Shown here: piece after piece, positions 18,257 through 26,843 of the stretch
Layout: every line of letters starts with the position of its first letter
Numbering within the stretch: the stretch's first letter is position 1
Assembly (NCBI RefSeq): GCF_001955655.1
Contig: NZ_MSPW01000005.1
Span: 62,001-126,000 of the forward strand
From: Viridibacillus arenosi
GTDB taxonomy: Bacteria > Bacillota > Bacilli > Bacillales_A > Planococcaceae
DNA length: 64,000 nucleotides
Direction of reading: 5' to 3'
Position numbers and translations under genes: made by a program
The notes under the pieces: model-generated
Database searches by the model: none
Told to the model about the DNA's origin: nothing
What the model saw: the letters and a program-made list of their open reading frames with translations, nothing else

Positions 18257-18886
18257 TTATTGTTCTTCTATTTTTTCCTGTGCTAACTCTTTAAATACTC
18301 GTTTTCTTCGTTCATACCATATTACAGCAAGGATAAACCATGTGTAACCCATCGACCAGCCCGCTAACACGTCTGAAGCGAAGTGACGGCTTTCAGCAAT
18401 ACGGGACAAACCAATAAGTACCGTCATCATAACGGCTCCTACCCAAGTGAATATCTTTATCTTTTTAGAATATTGATATTCATTTGCTATATAGGCTAAT
18501 GTAAATAAATATAAAATCCCAGTCATGGAATGTCCTGATGGAAAACTAAAACTTTTTAGCTGCTCAGGTATGTCAGGACGTGGTCTCTGCACCCACACTT
18601 TCAATAACTGATTAAGCACATTACCAGCTGCTATTGTTACAAGGGCAAAAAACATTCCTCGGTAATTGTGATCCCTTATCCATAACACTAATAATAATAT
18701 AATGGCAATGACCACAACGAAAGCTGGTTCACCAAAATAATGGAAAAGACCTAAAAAATTATTACCCTTCAACAAACCTGATGCCCACTGATCTAAATTG
18801 AATACCCAATTACTTTTTATATTTAAAAAGAGAACGATATAAACGATTGTGGTAACTATCGCAAGTGGATAAAACAACTTTTTCAT
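18257..18886 (-). CDS. PAP2-family membrane phosphatase
   Basis: A 209-residue membrane phosphatase of the type-2 phosphatidic acid phosphatase family, likely acting on undecaprenyl pyrophosphate, phosphatidylglycerophosphate or a similar lipid phosphate. The three catalytic motifs are present: KVWVQRPRP, FPSGHSM and SRIAESRHFASDV. Six membrane helices are predicted, with the motifs on the outer face. The tail is basic and ends with IEEQ. It is monocistronic. The exact lipid substrate cannot be called. Confidence 0.9.
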   Translation of the reverse strand: MKKLFYPLAIVTTIVYIVLFLNIKSNWVFNLDQWASGLLKGNNFLGLFHYFGEPAFVVVIAIILLLVLWIRDHNYRGMFFALVTIAAGNVLNQLLKVWVQRPRPDIPEQLKSFSFPSGHSMTGILYLFTLAYIANEYQYSKKIKIFTWVGAVMMTVLIGLSRIAESRHFASDVLAGWSMGYTWFILAVIWYERRKRVFKELAQEKIEEQ

Positions 18887-18975
18887 ACTAATACCTCCTC
18901 ACGCTTGCGATTAACATTAATTCTACTATAGCTCTTTTCTACTCGATGTAATAGCAAAATGAACGAAAACAATAA

Positions 18976-19008
18976 AAAAATGCTCTAGCATCAAGCTAGA
19001 GCATTTTC
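18976..19008 (-). terminator. Terminator of the ycl/heme monooxygenase operon
   Basis: AAAATGCTCTAGC / GCTAGAGCATTTT hairpin with loop ATCAA, followed on the reverse strand by a T-rich run, about 28 nt after the stop of the last gene. Confidence 0.85.
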
Positions 19009-19035
19009 AGTAATAATAAGCTAGGGGAGCCTACT

Positions 19036-19344
19036 TTATTTTGTTGCTTTTACTTCATAGACGTTTTGGCTTGATTCGATTATATACTCTGGTTTAGGCT
19101 TGCCGATCTTCGCTTTATGACCAGCAATGTGCTCCGGACTCTTCTCCCAATTTTTCCAATCCTCTTCACTTTGCCATTGAACAAGAATCATTACTTCCTC
19201 GTCTCCACGTCTAACTTTCTTCACAAGTACTTTCATATCAATGAAACCAGGTTGCTTCGCTAATGGTGTATCGCCACTAAAACGTTCCACAACTTGTCCA
19301 GAAAAGCCTTCCTGTACAATTATTCGTTTCGCTTGATAAAACAT
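19036..19344 (-). CDS. IsdG/HmoA-like antibiotic-biosynthesis-monooxygenase-fold protein (putative heme monooxygenase)
   Basis: A 102-residue ABM-fold protein similar to IsdG-type heme-degrading monooxygenases: GFIDMKVL, then VQWQSEEDWKNWEKSPEHIAGHK. The distal Trp66 and the proximal His76 keep the ten-residue spacing of IsdG Trp67/His77. However, the position of the catalytic IsdG Asn7 is a lysine here (YQAKRI, Lys6). The gene follows the siderophore-binding gene with a 1-nt gap and ends the Fur-controlled operon, so it belongs to iron acquisition. Heme or another iron chelate may be its substrate; the Asn loss leaves true heme cleavage open. Confidence 0.75.
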   Translation of the reverse strand: MFYQAKRIIVQEGFSGQVVERFSGDTPLAKQPGFIDMKVLVKKVRRGDEEVMILVQWQSEEDWKNWEKSPEHIAGHKAKIGKPKPEYIIESSQNVYEVKATK

Positions 19345-19345
19345 A

Positions 19346-20323
19346 TTATAGTGCCTTTTCTACTTCATCAACCATTAATGATACTGATTGTAATCCGCCA
19401 CCTGATAGGTACCAAACTTCTGGGTTTAAGTAGAACATTTTGCCGTCTTTATAAGCATTTGTTTTCTTCACTAAAGCATTTTCGATTGAGTCTTTAGCAG
19501 ATGCACCTTCAGTTACTACTGCATCGCGGTCAACTACAAAGATAATATCCGGATTTTTTTCAAGAATGTATTCAAACGATACGTTTTGTCCGTGAGTTGA
19601 AGCTTCAATACCTTCATCAGCTGCTTTAAAACCAAATACATCATGAATTACACCAAAACGAGATGCTGGACCGTAAGCACTGATTTTACCTTCTGAACCT
19701 AGAATGATTAATGCTTTTTTATCTAAAGCAGATGCTTTTTCGTTAATTGTAGCAATTTTATCATCAACTTTTGTTAGTTCTTCTTTTACTTGATCTTCTT
19801 TATCGAAGATTTTACCAGCTAATTCTGTGTTAGCTTTGAATGATTCCATGTATTTTGTAGTGTCTAATCCTACATATACAGTTGGAGCGATTTCTTTTAG
19901 TTGTTCATAAAGACTAGCTTGACGACCAGAGATGAAGATAACATCTGGTTTTAATGCTGCAATCGCTTCAAAATCAGGCTCTTTTAAAGAACCAACGTTT
20001 TTATAATCAGCGCTTTTATATTTTTCAAGATACTTTGGAACTGAGTCTTGTGGTAATGCAGCAACTTTAACACCTAAAGTGTCAAGAGTATCTAAGAATC
20101 CCATATCAAATACAACAACTTTTTCAGCGTTTTTCTTAACTTTCACTTCATCTTTAACGTTATCAGAAGTTCCGTCATCTTTTGAAATACCGAAGTCATT
20201 TGTAATCGTAATTTCTTCTGCTTTTGAACCTGAAGTTTCTTCTTTTTTATCGTCTTTAGAGCCACAAGCTGCTAATACTAAAAGCATTGCAAAAACTATC
20301 GTAAGTAATTTCCAGTTTTTCAT
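19346..20323 (-). CDS. yclQ: Siderophore ABC transporter substrate-binding lipoprotein (YclQ/FatB-like)
   Basis: A 325-residue lipoprotein. The signal peptide ends LVLAAC with the lipidated Cys20, followed by a charged linker (GSKDDKKEETSG). The body has the class III binding-protein helix-backbone layout (VVVFDMGFLDTLDTLGVKV, FEAIAALKPDVIFISGRQ). The start at 20323 has AAAGGAGAC upstream. It lies 20 nt after the ATPase gene. B. subtilis YclQ binds petrobactin and catecholate siderophores; this is the probable role here, though a heme ligand is possible given the downstream gene. Confidence 0.9.
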   Translation of the reverse strand: MKNWKLLTIVFAMLLVLAACGSKDDKKEETSGSKAEEITITNDFGISKDDGTSDNVKDEVKVKKNAEKVVVFDMGFLDTLDTLGVKVAALPQDSVPKYLEKYKSADYKNVGSLKEPDFEAIAALKPDVIFISGRQASLYEQLKEIAPTVYVGLDTTKYMESFKANTELAGKIFDKEDQVKEELTKVDDKIATINEKASALDKKALIILGSEGKISAYGPASRFGVIHDVFGFKAADEGIEASTHGQNVSFEYILEKNPDIIFVVDRDAVVTEGASAKDSIENALVKKTNAYKDGKMFYLNPEVWYLSGGGLQSVSLMVDEVEKAL

Positions 20324-20342
20324 TGGGTAAAGTCTCCTTTTG

Positions 20343-21104
20343 TTATGAATTAAAATAGACACAAATACGGCAACTATTCATTTCTTGAATAGGTATATCC
20401 ATATCGTAAATTTCTTTTAATGACTCTGAGTTGATAATGTCATTGGTTGGACCGTCTTTTACAATACGGCCATCTTTTAAAGCAACAATTCGATCTGAGT
20501 AAACAGAAGCAAAGTTAATATCATGCAAAACAATAACTACTGTTTTCCCTAAATCATCCACAAGTTTTCTTAGGATTTTCATAATCTGCACGGAGTGCTT
20601 CATATCTAAGTTGTTAAGTGGTTCATCAAGTAATATATATTCGGTATCTTGTGCGATAACCATTGCGATAAAAGCACGTTGGCGTTGGCCACCAGATAAT
20701 TCGTCCAAAAAATCATATTGGATTTCTTCTAAATTCATATACTCTATCGCTTGGTCGATCATTTTTACATCTTCCTCGTTTAAGCGACCTCGAGAATATG
20801 GGAAACGACCAAAAGATACAAGCTCACGAATCGTCAAACGCACATTCATATAGTTTGATTGTTTTAAAATTGATACCCGTTTAGCAAAATCATTTGATTT
20901 TAATTTCTTTACATCTGAGCTGTCTAGTAATACATCTCCAGTGTCTGCATCAAGTAAACGACTTACCATCGACAGAAGTGTAGATTTACCTGCACCATTT
21001 GGTCCGATAAATGACGTGATTTTGCCCCGTTGAATATCGACACTTACCTTATCAACTACAACTTTCTTGCCGAAAAGTTTAGATATTTCTTTCACTTGGA
21101 TCAT
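20343..21104 (-). CDS. yclP: Siderophore ABC transporter ATP-binding protein (YclP/FatE-like)
   Basis: A 253-residue FecE-type ATPase: Walker A GPNGAGKST (about residue 34), Q-loop in ILKQSNY, signature LSGGQRQRAFIA, Walker B EYILLDEPLNNLD and the switch histidine in VLHDINFA. It drives siderophore import at the membrane. It overlaps the permease gene yclO by 4 nt, so translation is coupled. Domains and order match B. subtilis yclNOPQ. Confidence 0.94.
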   Translation of the reverse strand: MIQVKEISKLFGKKVVVDKVSVDIQRGKITSFIGPNGAGKSTLLSMVSRLLDADTGDVLLDSSDVKKLKSNDFAKRVSILKQSNYMNVRLTIRELVSFGRFPYSRGRLNEEDVKMIDQAIEYMNLEEIQYDFLDELSGGQRQRAFIAMVIAQDTEYILLDEPLNNLDMKHSVQIMKILRKLVDDLGKTVVIVLHDINFASVYSDRIVALKDGRIVKDGPTNDIINSESLKEIYDMDIPIQEMNSCRICVYFNS

Positions 21105-22051
21105 GCAGATCGACTCTCCCTTAATAATAGATAGATGAAGTAGATACCACCGACAAAGTTGACGATAACACTTAATGTTGTTGAGAATGTGAACACACGC
21201 TCAACGATCCATTGCCCACCAATTAGCGCCACTAAACTCATTAGACCGGCACCAGTGATTAACACTGTATGCTTGTACGTTTTAAAGAATTGATAAGACA
21301 GGTTTGCAACGATTAAACCGAAGAAAGTTATCGGTCCAACTAGCGCCGTAGATGACGCAATTAAAATCGCTGAAATAACGAGCATGCGTTTGACGACTTT
21401 ATCATAAGGAACACCTAAGTTGATGGCATTGTCTCTCCCTAGGGATAATACATCCAAGTCGCGAACCATTCGCCACCCGTATATCATCGTCACTAGTACG
21501 ATAATTAATGCAAACCAAACTAAGTCTCCACTTACGTTATTGAAGCTGGCAAACATTTTATCCTGCACGCGCATAAATTCGTTCGGATCAATTAATACTT
21601 GCATGAATGTCGTGATGCTACCTAACAAAGTCCCAAGAATAATACCTACAAGAAGTAGGAAATAAATTGGTTGTTTTCCTGTACGGAAAAGAAATTTGTA
21701 TAGTAGAAGTGCGAATCCAATCATGACGACTAATGAAATAACGAAGTTTACTTTTGTATTAAGAACTACTATATGCCCGGAACCTAAGAAGAAGATAATC
21801 ACTGTTTGCAATAGCAGATAAAGTGAATCTAGTCCCATAATACTTGGCGTTAAAATACGGTTATGCGTAATTGTTTGGAAAACAACTGTTGAATACGCAA
21901 TTGCAATACCCGTTATGGCCATTGCTAGCACTTTAATACCTCGGCGAGGCAATGCATAGTCATAACTTCCATTTAAACCTTGAAATAAATATAATCCACA
22001 GAATACTGCAGCAAATGCTGCTAATAGGATCATTTTTGTACTGTTACGCAT
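21101..22051 (-). CDS. yclO: Siderophore ABC transporter permease (YclO-like)
   Basis: A 316-residue FecCD-family permease with about ten membrane helices. The start MRNSTKMILLAAF at 22051 is chosen because GGGGAAGG stands upstream and it overlaps the end of yclN by 8 nt. The conserved FecCD segment GPITFFGLIVANLSYQ lies in the second half, where the ATPase docks. It partners with YclN to form the heterodimeric channel. Confidence 0.92.
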   Translation of the reverse strand: MRNSTKMILLAAFAAVFCGLYLFQGLNGSYDYALPRRGIKVLAMAITGIAIAYSTVVFQTITHNRILTPSIMGLDSLYLLLQTVIIFFLGSGHIVVLNTKVNFVISLVVMIGFALLLYKFLFRTGKQPIYFLLLVGIILGTLLGSITTFMQVLIDPNEFMRVQDKMFASFNNVSGDLVWFALIIVLVTMIYGWRMVRDLDVLSLGRDNAINLGVPYDKVVKRMLVISAILIASSTALVGPITFFGLIVANLSYQFFKTYKHTVLITGAGLMSLVALIGGQWIVERVFTFSTTLSVIVNFVGGIYFIYLLLRESRSA

Positions 22052-22994
22052 ACGCCTTCCCCCTAAATAACAAGTATAGGAAGACGCCACTACCAATTAC
22101 CCCAACCATTAAGCTAATTGAAATCTCATATGGATAAATCAATATCCTGCCTAGAATATCGCAGGCTAATAAGAAAATTGCACCTAATAATGCGGTATGC
22201 GGAAGTGTTTTTTGTAAATGATCTCCCTTGAAGATCGATACAATGTTCGGAATGATTAAACCAAGGAAAGGTATCATCCCAACCGTTAGCACAACGGTTG
22301 TTGTAACGAGTGCCACGAGGATTAAACCAAAGTTAACGATTCTTTTATAAGCAAGGCCAAGATTTTTCGAGAAATCTTCACCCATACCTGCAACCGTAAA
22401 TCGGTTCGCATATAAATAAGCGATGATTAAAATAGGTACACTTATGTATAGAAGTTCATAACGACCCTTCATAATCATAGAGAAATCACCTTGTAACCAC
22501 GAAGATATATTTTGAATGACATCCGCTTTATAAGCGAAAAACGTCGTGATAGACGATAAAATATTACCGAACATTAAACCAACAAGTGGAATAAAAATGG
22601 CATCCTTGAATTTAATACGATTTAAAATTTGCATAAATAAAAGCGTGCCGGCTAGCGCAAATACAAATGAAACCGCCATTTTTTCAATCAAAGATGCATT
22701 CGCAAACAGTAACATCGATACTAGTATGCCTAGCTTAGTGGCATCTAATGTACCTGCAGTTGTTGGCGAAACAAATTTATTTCTACTTAAACTTTGCATG
22801 ATCAAACCTGCTATACTCATTCCCATACCAGCTAAAATGATGGCTACTAGTCTAGGTAAACGACTAATTAAGAAAATTTGAGTTTCTTCAGATTCAAAAT
22901 CTAGCAAATCTGTCGGAGAGATTCGGCTCACTCCCACAAAAAGCGATATTAATGATAACAAGATAAGTGCTATAAAAAGGTATCGTTTCTTCAT
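22044..22994 (-). CDS. yclN: Siderophore ABC transporter permease (YclN-like)
   Basis: A 316-residue FecCD-family permease, very like B. subtilis YclN as I recall it: FVSPTTAGT, IFIPLVGLM, VGMIPFLGLIIPNIVS, and a C-terminus LLFRGKAYA. The start at 22994 (MKKRYLF) agrees with that homolog; an upstream ATG at 23015 lacks a ribosome site. It is the first gene of the five-gene operon. Its promoter (23071-23098) sits between two Fur boxes. Confidence 0.93.
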   Translation of the reverse strand: MKKRYLFIALILLSLISLFVGVSRISPTDLLDFESEETQIFLISRLPRLVAIILAGMGMSIAGLIMQSLSRNKFVSPTTAGTLDATKLGILVSMLLFANASLIEKMAVSFVFALAGTLLFMQILNRIKFKDAIFIPLVGLMFGNILSSITTFFAYKADVIQNISSWLQGDFSMIMKGRYELLYISVPILIIAYLYANRFTVAGMGEDFSKNLGLAYKRIVNFGLILVALVTTTVVLTVGMIPFLGLIIPNIVSIFKGDHLQKTLPHTALLGAIFLLACDILGRILIYPYEISISLMVGVIGSGVFLYLLFRGKAYA

Positions 22995-23039
22995 TGTAAT
23001 CCCCGATGTATTCATTTTATGAGTAAATGATCTTCTTAT

Positions 23040-23124
23040 TGAAAATGATTATCATTGACTCACAATTTCCATTATAACATGACGACTTTTTCCGTCAACC
23101 CTAAATGAAAATGATTATCACACT
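23040..23124 (-). promoter_or_regulatory. Promoter of the ycl operon with two Fur boxes
   Basis: On the reverse strand TTGACG and TATAAT (plus-strand 23093-23098 and 23071-23076) are separated by 16 nt. A Fur box, TGAAAATGATTATCATTGA, is at 23040-23058 just downstream of the -10, and a second, TGAAAATGATTATCA, begins at 23106 just upstream of the -35. Both match the GATAATGATTATCATTATC consensus closely. The rest of 22995-23367 holds only the dtpT terminator. Confidence 0.88.
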
Positions 23125-23317
23125 ACAATGACAGTTTTGTGAATTCAGAATGTTGCTTATTACCCTAAAACACCGGTATAGAGCGATTTCAAAGTAAAAC
23201 GCTTACAAAACATCTCATTCTATTAGACTCTATTTCTTCTTATCTATTCGGACTAATTTCGTTGTAAATACATAATACCCTAGGATTTTATGCATTAGTT
23301 TCTTATTTTTCTTATAA

Positions 23318-23356
23318 ATAAAAAAGCACTGAGATTTGGATGATCTCAGCGCTTTT
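23318..23356 (-). terminator. Terminator of dtpT
   Basis: AAAAGC-CTGAGAT / ATCTCAG-GCTTTT hairpin followed by a T-run on the reverse strand, 12 nt after the stop. Confidence 0.85.
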
Positions 23357-23367
23357 AAAATTGTTTA

Positions 23368-24855
23368 TTAACGAATACCTTGCATCGCTTTCGAAATCAT
23401 TGGTGAAATTATTAACATCACGATACCAAGAAGTACAGAAACTGTACCTATTGTACCGAAGTATGCAACTTCACTAATCTTATCGAATATTTTTACTAAC
23501 TGTGCATTCACCGCTTGGGCTGCTGCGCTCGTTAGGAACCATAAACTCATGGTTTGTGCACTAAATGCCTTAGGTGCTAATTTCGTTGTAACAGATAGCC
23601 CTACTGGCGATATTAATAATTCTCCTATTACTACTAGGAAGAAGCTCAGTACTAGCCACCAAGGACTTACTAAAGCTGTACCTCCAGAAAGAAACGCGGG
23701 AATTACCATGACTATGAATGAGAATCCAGAGAAAAATAATGCTAATGAAAATTTAACTGGTGTAGAGGGTTGGCGCGTCCCCAGTTTCATCCAAATCCAA
23801 GCGAATAAAGGTGCCATTGTAATAATAAACAAAGGATTTAATGACTGGAACCAAGAAGATTCCAATTTAATTGGACCAAGGTTTAAATCAGTACGTGAGT
23901 CAGCATACGTTCCTAGAATATTTGACCCTTGCTCTTGGATCGCCCAAAACATTACAGCAGCAATGAACATTGGTATATAAGCCAATACACGAGATTTTTC
24001 TTCAGCGTTAGTTTTTGGACTTCTATACATCACCACAAAGAATGCAGTAGGAATTAAAATTCCCAAAATAGAGATGAATAATATAACATTGTTAATCGTT
24101 AATTGATCGTTTATATACGCAATCACTGCAAGTACTGCAATAATTGCAACGCCAATAATTGTTTTTATTGCTAATTTTGAGAATTCATCTTTTGTTAATG
24201 GATTATTAATTTGTTTACCTGCTAAACCTAGATATTTCTTAGCTGTAATTACATACATTACTAACCCAACAAACATTCCTATTGCAGCAACACCAAAACC
24301 TAAATGGAAGCTGTACTTTTGTCCAATTGTTCCGACTATTAATGGAGCAATGAATGAACCTAAGTTAATACCCATATAAAAAATACTGAATCCAGCATCT
24401 CTACGGTTATCGGTTTCAGCATAGATGTCACCAACAATGCTTGAAACGTTTGGTTTTAATAAACCTGTACCCATTACAATGAATACCATTGAAATTAGTA
24501 GCATTGTCAATCCACCTGGGAATGCCAAACAAATATGACCTAGCATTATTAAGACACCACCGTAAAACACGGTTCTTCTGGTACCTAATACACGGTCAGC
24601 AATCCAACCACCAATAATCCCTGACATATATACAAGTGAGCCGTATATAGCGAAAATTGAGTTGGCTGTCGTTCGATCTAAACCTAGACCACCATCATTT
24701 AAACTATAGTACATAAAGTAAAGTAAAATGGCTCGCATGCCATAGTATGAAAAACGTTCCCAGAATTCAGTAAAGAATAAGGTTAATAATCCTTTAGGAT
24801 GACCAACAAAACCTTTTTGGGGTACCGACTTAACGATATCTTCTTTCGTTATCAT
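23368..24855 (-). CDS. dtpT: Di-/tripeptide:proton symporter (POT family)
   Basis: A 495-residue proton-dependent oligopeptide transporter with 14 predicted helices. The helix-1 motif FWERFSYYGMRAIL carries the conserved ExxERFxYY proton/peptide-coupling residues. GGWIADRVLGTRRT is the MFS loop motif, and FSIFYMGINLGSFIAPL is the PTR2 family signature. It imports small peptides. It is monocistronic with a clear terminator. No regulatory site was recognised in 24856-25083. Confidence 0.93.
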   Translation of the reverse strand: MITKEDIVKSVPQKGFVGHPKGLLTLFFTEFWERFSYYGMRAILLYFMYYSLNDGGLGLDRTTANSIFAIYGSLVYMSGIIGGWIADRVLGTRRTVFYGGVLIMLGHICLAFPGGLTMLLISMVFIVMGTGLLKPNVSSIVGDIYAETDNRRDAGFSIFYMGINLGSFIAPLIVGTIGQKYSFHLGFGVAAIGMFVGLVMYVITAKKYLGLAGKQINNPLTKDEFSKLAIKTIIGVAIIAVLAVIAYINDQLTINNVILFISILGILIPTAFFVVMYRSPKTNAEEKSRVLAYIPMFIAAVMFWAIQEQGSNILGTYADSRTDLNLGPIKLESSWFQSLNPLFIITMAPLFAWIWMKLGTRQPSTPVKFSLALFFSGFSFIVMVIPAFLSGGTALVSPWWLVLSFFLVVIGELLISPVGLSVTTKLAPKAFSAQTMSLWFLTSAAAQAVNAQLVKIFDKISEVAYFGTIGTVSVLLGIVMLIISPMISKAMQGIR

Positions 24856-25083
24856 TTAATTTCCCTCTTTCCAATAAGTAAATAGGCTATCTATTTTCAG
24901 AAAAAACAGTAAGTCTATTATAAATAGACAGTTGTACGCATGTCAAAGAATAGAAGTTTGCAAAATATTGATTATTTTAACATTTTTTTGAATTGTTAAA
25001 CAATTGCAAGTTGGATAGGTTATTACATTTATCTAACTTTTTCGTTATAATACAAATAATTGAATTTACAGAGGAGCAAATAC

Positions 25084-26802
25084 ATGCTAAAACAGTTTTT
25101 TTCCTATTACAAACCGCATAAGCGATTATTTATTATCGATTTTACAAGTGCTGTCATCGTTGCAATTTTAGAACTTGCCTTCCCAATTGCCGTACAATGG
25201 TTTATTGATAAACTTTTACCAAGTGGCGAATGGGGCACAATTGTAACAGTGAGTGTACTACTTTTAATCATTTATCTTTTTAGCACCTTGTTGCAATATA
25301 TCGTCAGCTATTTAGGTCATAAACTTGGCATTAATATTGAAACAGATATGCGACAAGAACTATTTAATCATGTTCAAAAACAATCATTCCGCTTTTTTGA
25401 TAACACGAAAACAGGCCATATTATGAGTCGGGTGACGAATGATTTATTTGATATTGGTGAGCTCGCTCATCACGGCCCAGAAGATCTTTTTATTGCCATT
25501 ATGACGTTCTTCGGTGCTTTTGCTATTATGTTCAGTATTAATCCACAACTAGCCATTATCGCTATAATAATGGTACCCTTTTTAGTTTGGTTAGTAACAT
25601 ATTGCAATGTCAAAATGAATGTAGCTTGGAAATCGATGTATGGAAGTATTGCAGACGTCAATGCTCGCGTAGAAGATAGCGTGTCAGGTGTACGTGTTGT
25701 ACAAGCATTTACAAACGAACAATTTGAAATGGATCGCTTCAAAGTAAATAACGGTCGTTTTCGTCTTGCTAAGCTTGCCGCATATAAAATTATGGCTGGT
25801 ACACATTCCAGCATTTATATGATGACCCGCCTTGTTACACTAATCATATTGGTTGTTGGAGCATGGTTGAGCTTTAACGGATCGCTAACTTACGGTGAAC
25901 TCGTTAGTTTCGTGCTCTATTCAAATGTACTGATTAAACCAGTCGATAAAATTAGCGCTCTCTTAGAGTTGTATCCAAAAGGAATGGCCGGTTTCAAGAG
26001 GTTTCGTGAGCTTATTGATCAAGAACCTGACATCCAAAATCGGAAGAATGCAATTGATGATCATGCATTGTCAGGAAATATTCAATTTAAAAATGTACAT
26101 TTCAGATACGAGTCTTATAAAGAGATTTTGTCCAATATAAATTTATCGATTCAAGAAGGACAGACAATTGCATTCGTTGGTCCTTCAGGTGCTGGTAAAA
26201 CAACGATTTGTTCATTAATACCAAGATTTTATGATGTTACTGAAGGTTCGATTTCAATTGATGGCATTGATGTACGTGATATGACGTTACACTCTTTACG
26301 CTCACAGATCGGTATCGTACAACAGGACGTCTTCTTATTTACCGGAACGGTCCGCGATAATATTGCTTATGGTAAACTTGAGGCTTCATTTGAAGAAATT
26401 CAAGAAGCTGCAAAAAAGGCTCATTTAGAGGAATTTATCGAAGGTCTTCAAGATGGTTATGATACACAAATTGGTGAAAGAGGATTAAAGCTATCTGGTG
26501 GTCAAAAACAACGATTAGCAATTGCACGTATGTTCCTAAAAAATCCTCCAATTCTCATTTTAGATGAAGCAACATCTGCACTAGATACAGAAACAGAGAA
26601 AATTATTCAACGTGCTTTAAATGAACTTGCAAAAAATCGTACGACTCTCGTCATCGCTCACCGTCTTGCAACAATACGAGATGCCGATCGAGTAGTCGTC
26701 GTCACTGAAGACGGGATTGCTGAAGATGGTAAGTACGATGAACTTGTCGCAGCAAACGGACTTTTCACAAAGTTACACAACATTCAATTTAATCAAAACT
26801 AA
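25084..26802 (+). CDS. ABC-type exporter, fused membrane and ATPase domains
   Basis: A 572-residue half-transporter: six membrane helices (residues about 10-310) followed by a nucleotide-binding domain with Walker A GPSGAGKTT, signature LSGGQKQRLAIA, Walker B ILILDEATSALD and the H-loop VIAHRLAT. It probably works as a homodimer exporting lipids, drugs or peptides. The start at 25084 has AGAGGAG upstream; eight extra in-frame codons upstream contain that site. It is monocistronic between dtpT and hflX. The substrate is unknown. Confidence 0.88.
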   Translation: MLKQFFSYYKPHKRLFIIDFTSAVIVAILELAFPIAVQWFIDKLLPSGEWGTIVTVSVLLLIIYLFSTLLQYIVSYLGHKLGINIETDMRQELFNHVQKQSFRFFDNTKTGHIMSRVTNDLFDIGELAHHGPEDLFIAIMTFFGAFAIMFSINPQLAIIAIIMVPFLVWLVTYCNVKMNVAWKSMYGSIADVNARVEDSVSGVRVVQAFTNEQFEMDRFKVNNGRFRLAKLAAYKIMAGTHSSIYMMTRLVTLIILVVGAWLSFNGSLTYGELVSFVLYSNVLIKPVDKISALLELYPKGMAGFKRFRELIDQEPDIQNRKNAIDDHALSGNIQFKNVHFRYESYKEILSNINLSIQEGQTIAFVGPSGAGKTTICSLIPRFYDVTEGSISIDGIDVRDMTLHSLRSQIGIVQQDVFLFTGTVRDNIAYGKLEASFEEIQEAAKKAHLEEFIEGLQDGYDTQIGERGLKLSGGQKQRLAIARMFLKNPPILILDEATSALDTETEKIIQRALNELAKNRTTLVIAHRLATIRDADRVVVVTEDGIAEDGKYDELVAANGLFTKLHNIQFNQN

Positions 26803-26842
26803 AAGAGTAGAGAGTCAGTTTCACAACGACTCTCTACTCTTT
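26802..26842. terminator. Bidirectional terminator between the ABC exporter and hflX
   Basis: AAGAGTAGAGAGTC and its partner GACTCTCTACTCTT pair over 14 bp, with T-rich flanks on both strands. Confidence 0.85.
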
Positions 26843-26843
26843 C

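Noticed and set aside
23549-23980. A 143-codon plus-strand frame inside dtpT
   Set aside because: Antisense shadow of a conserved transporter gene.
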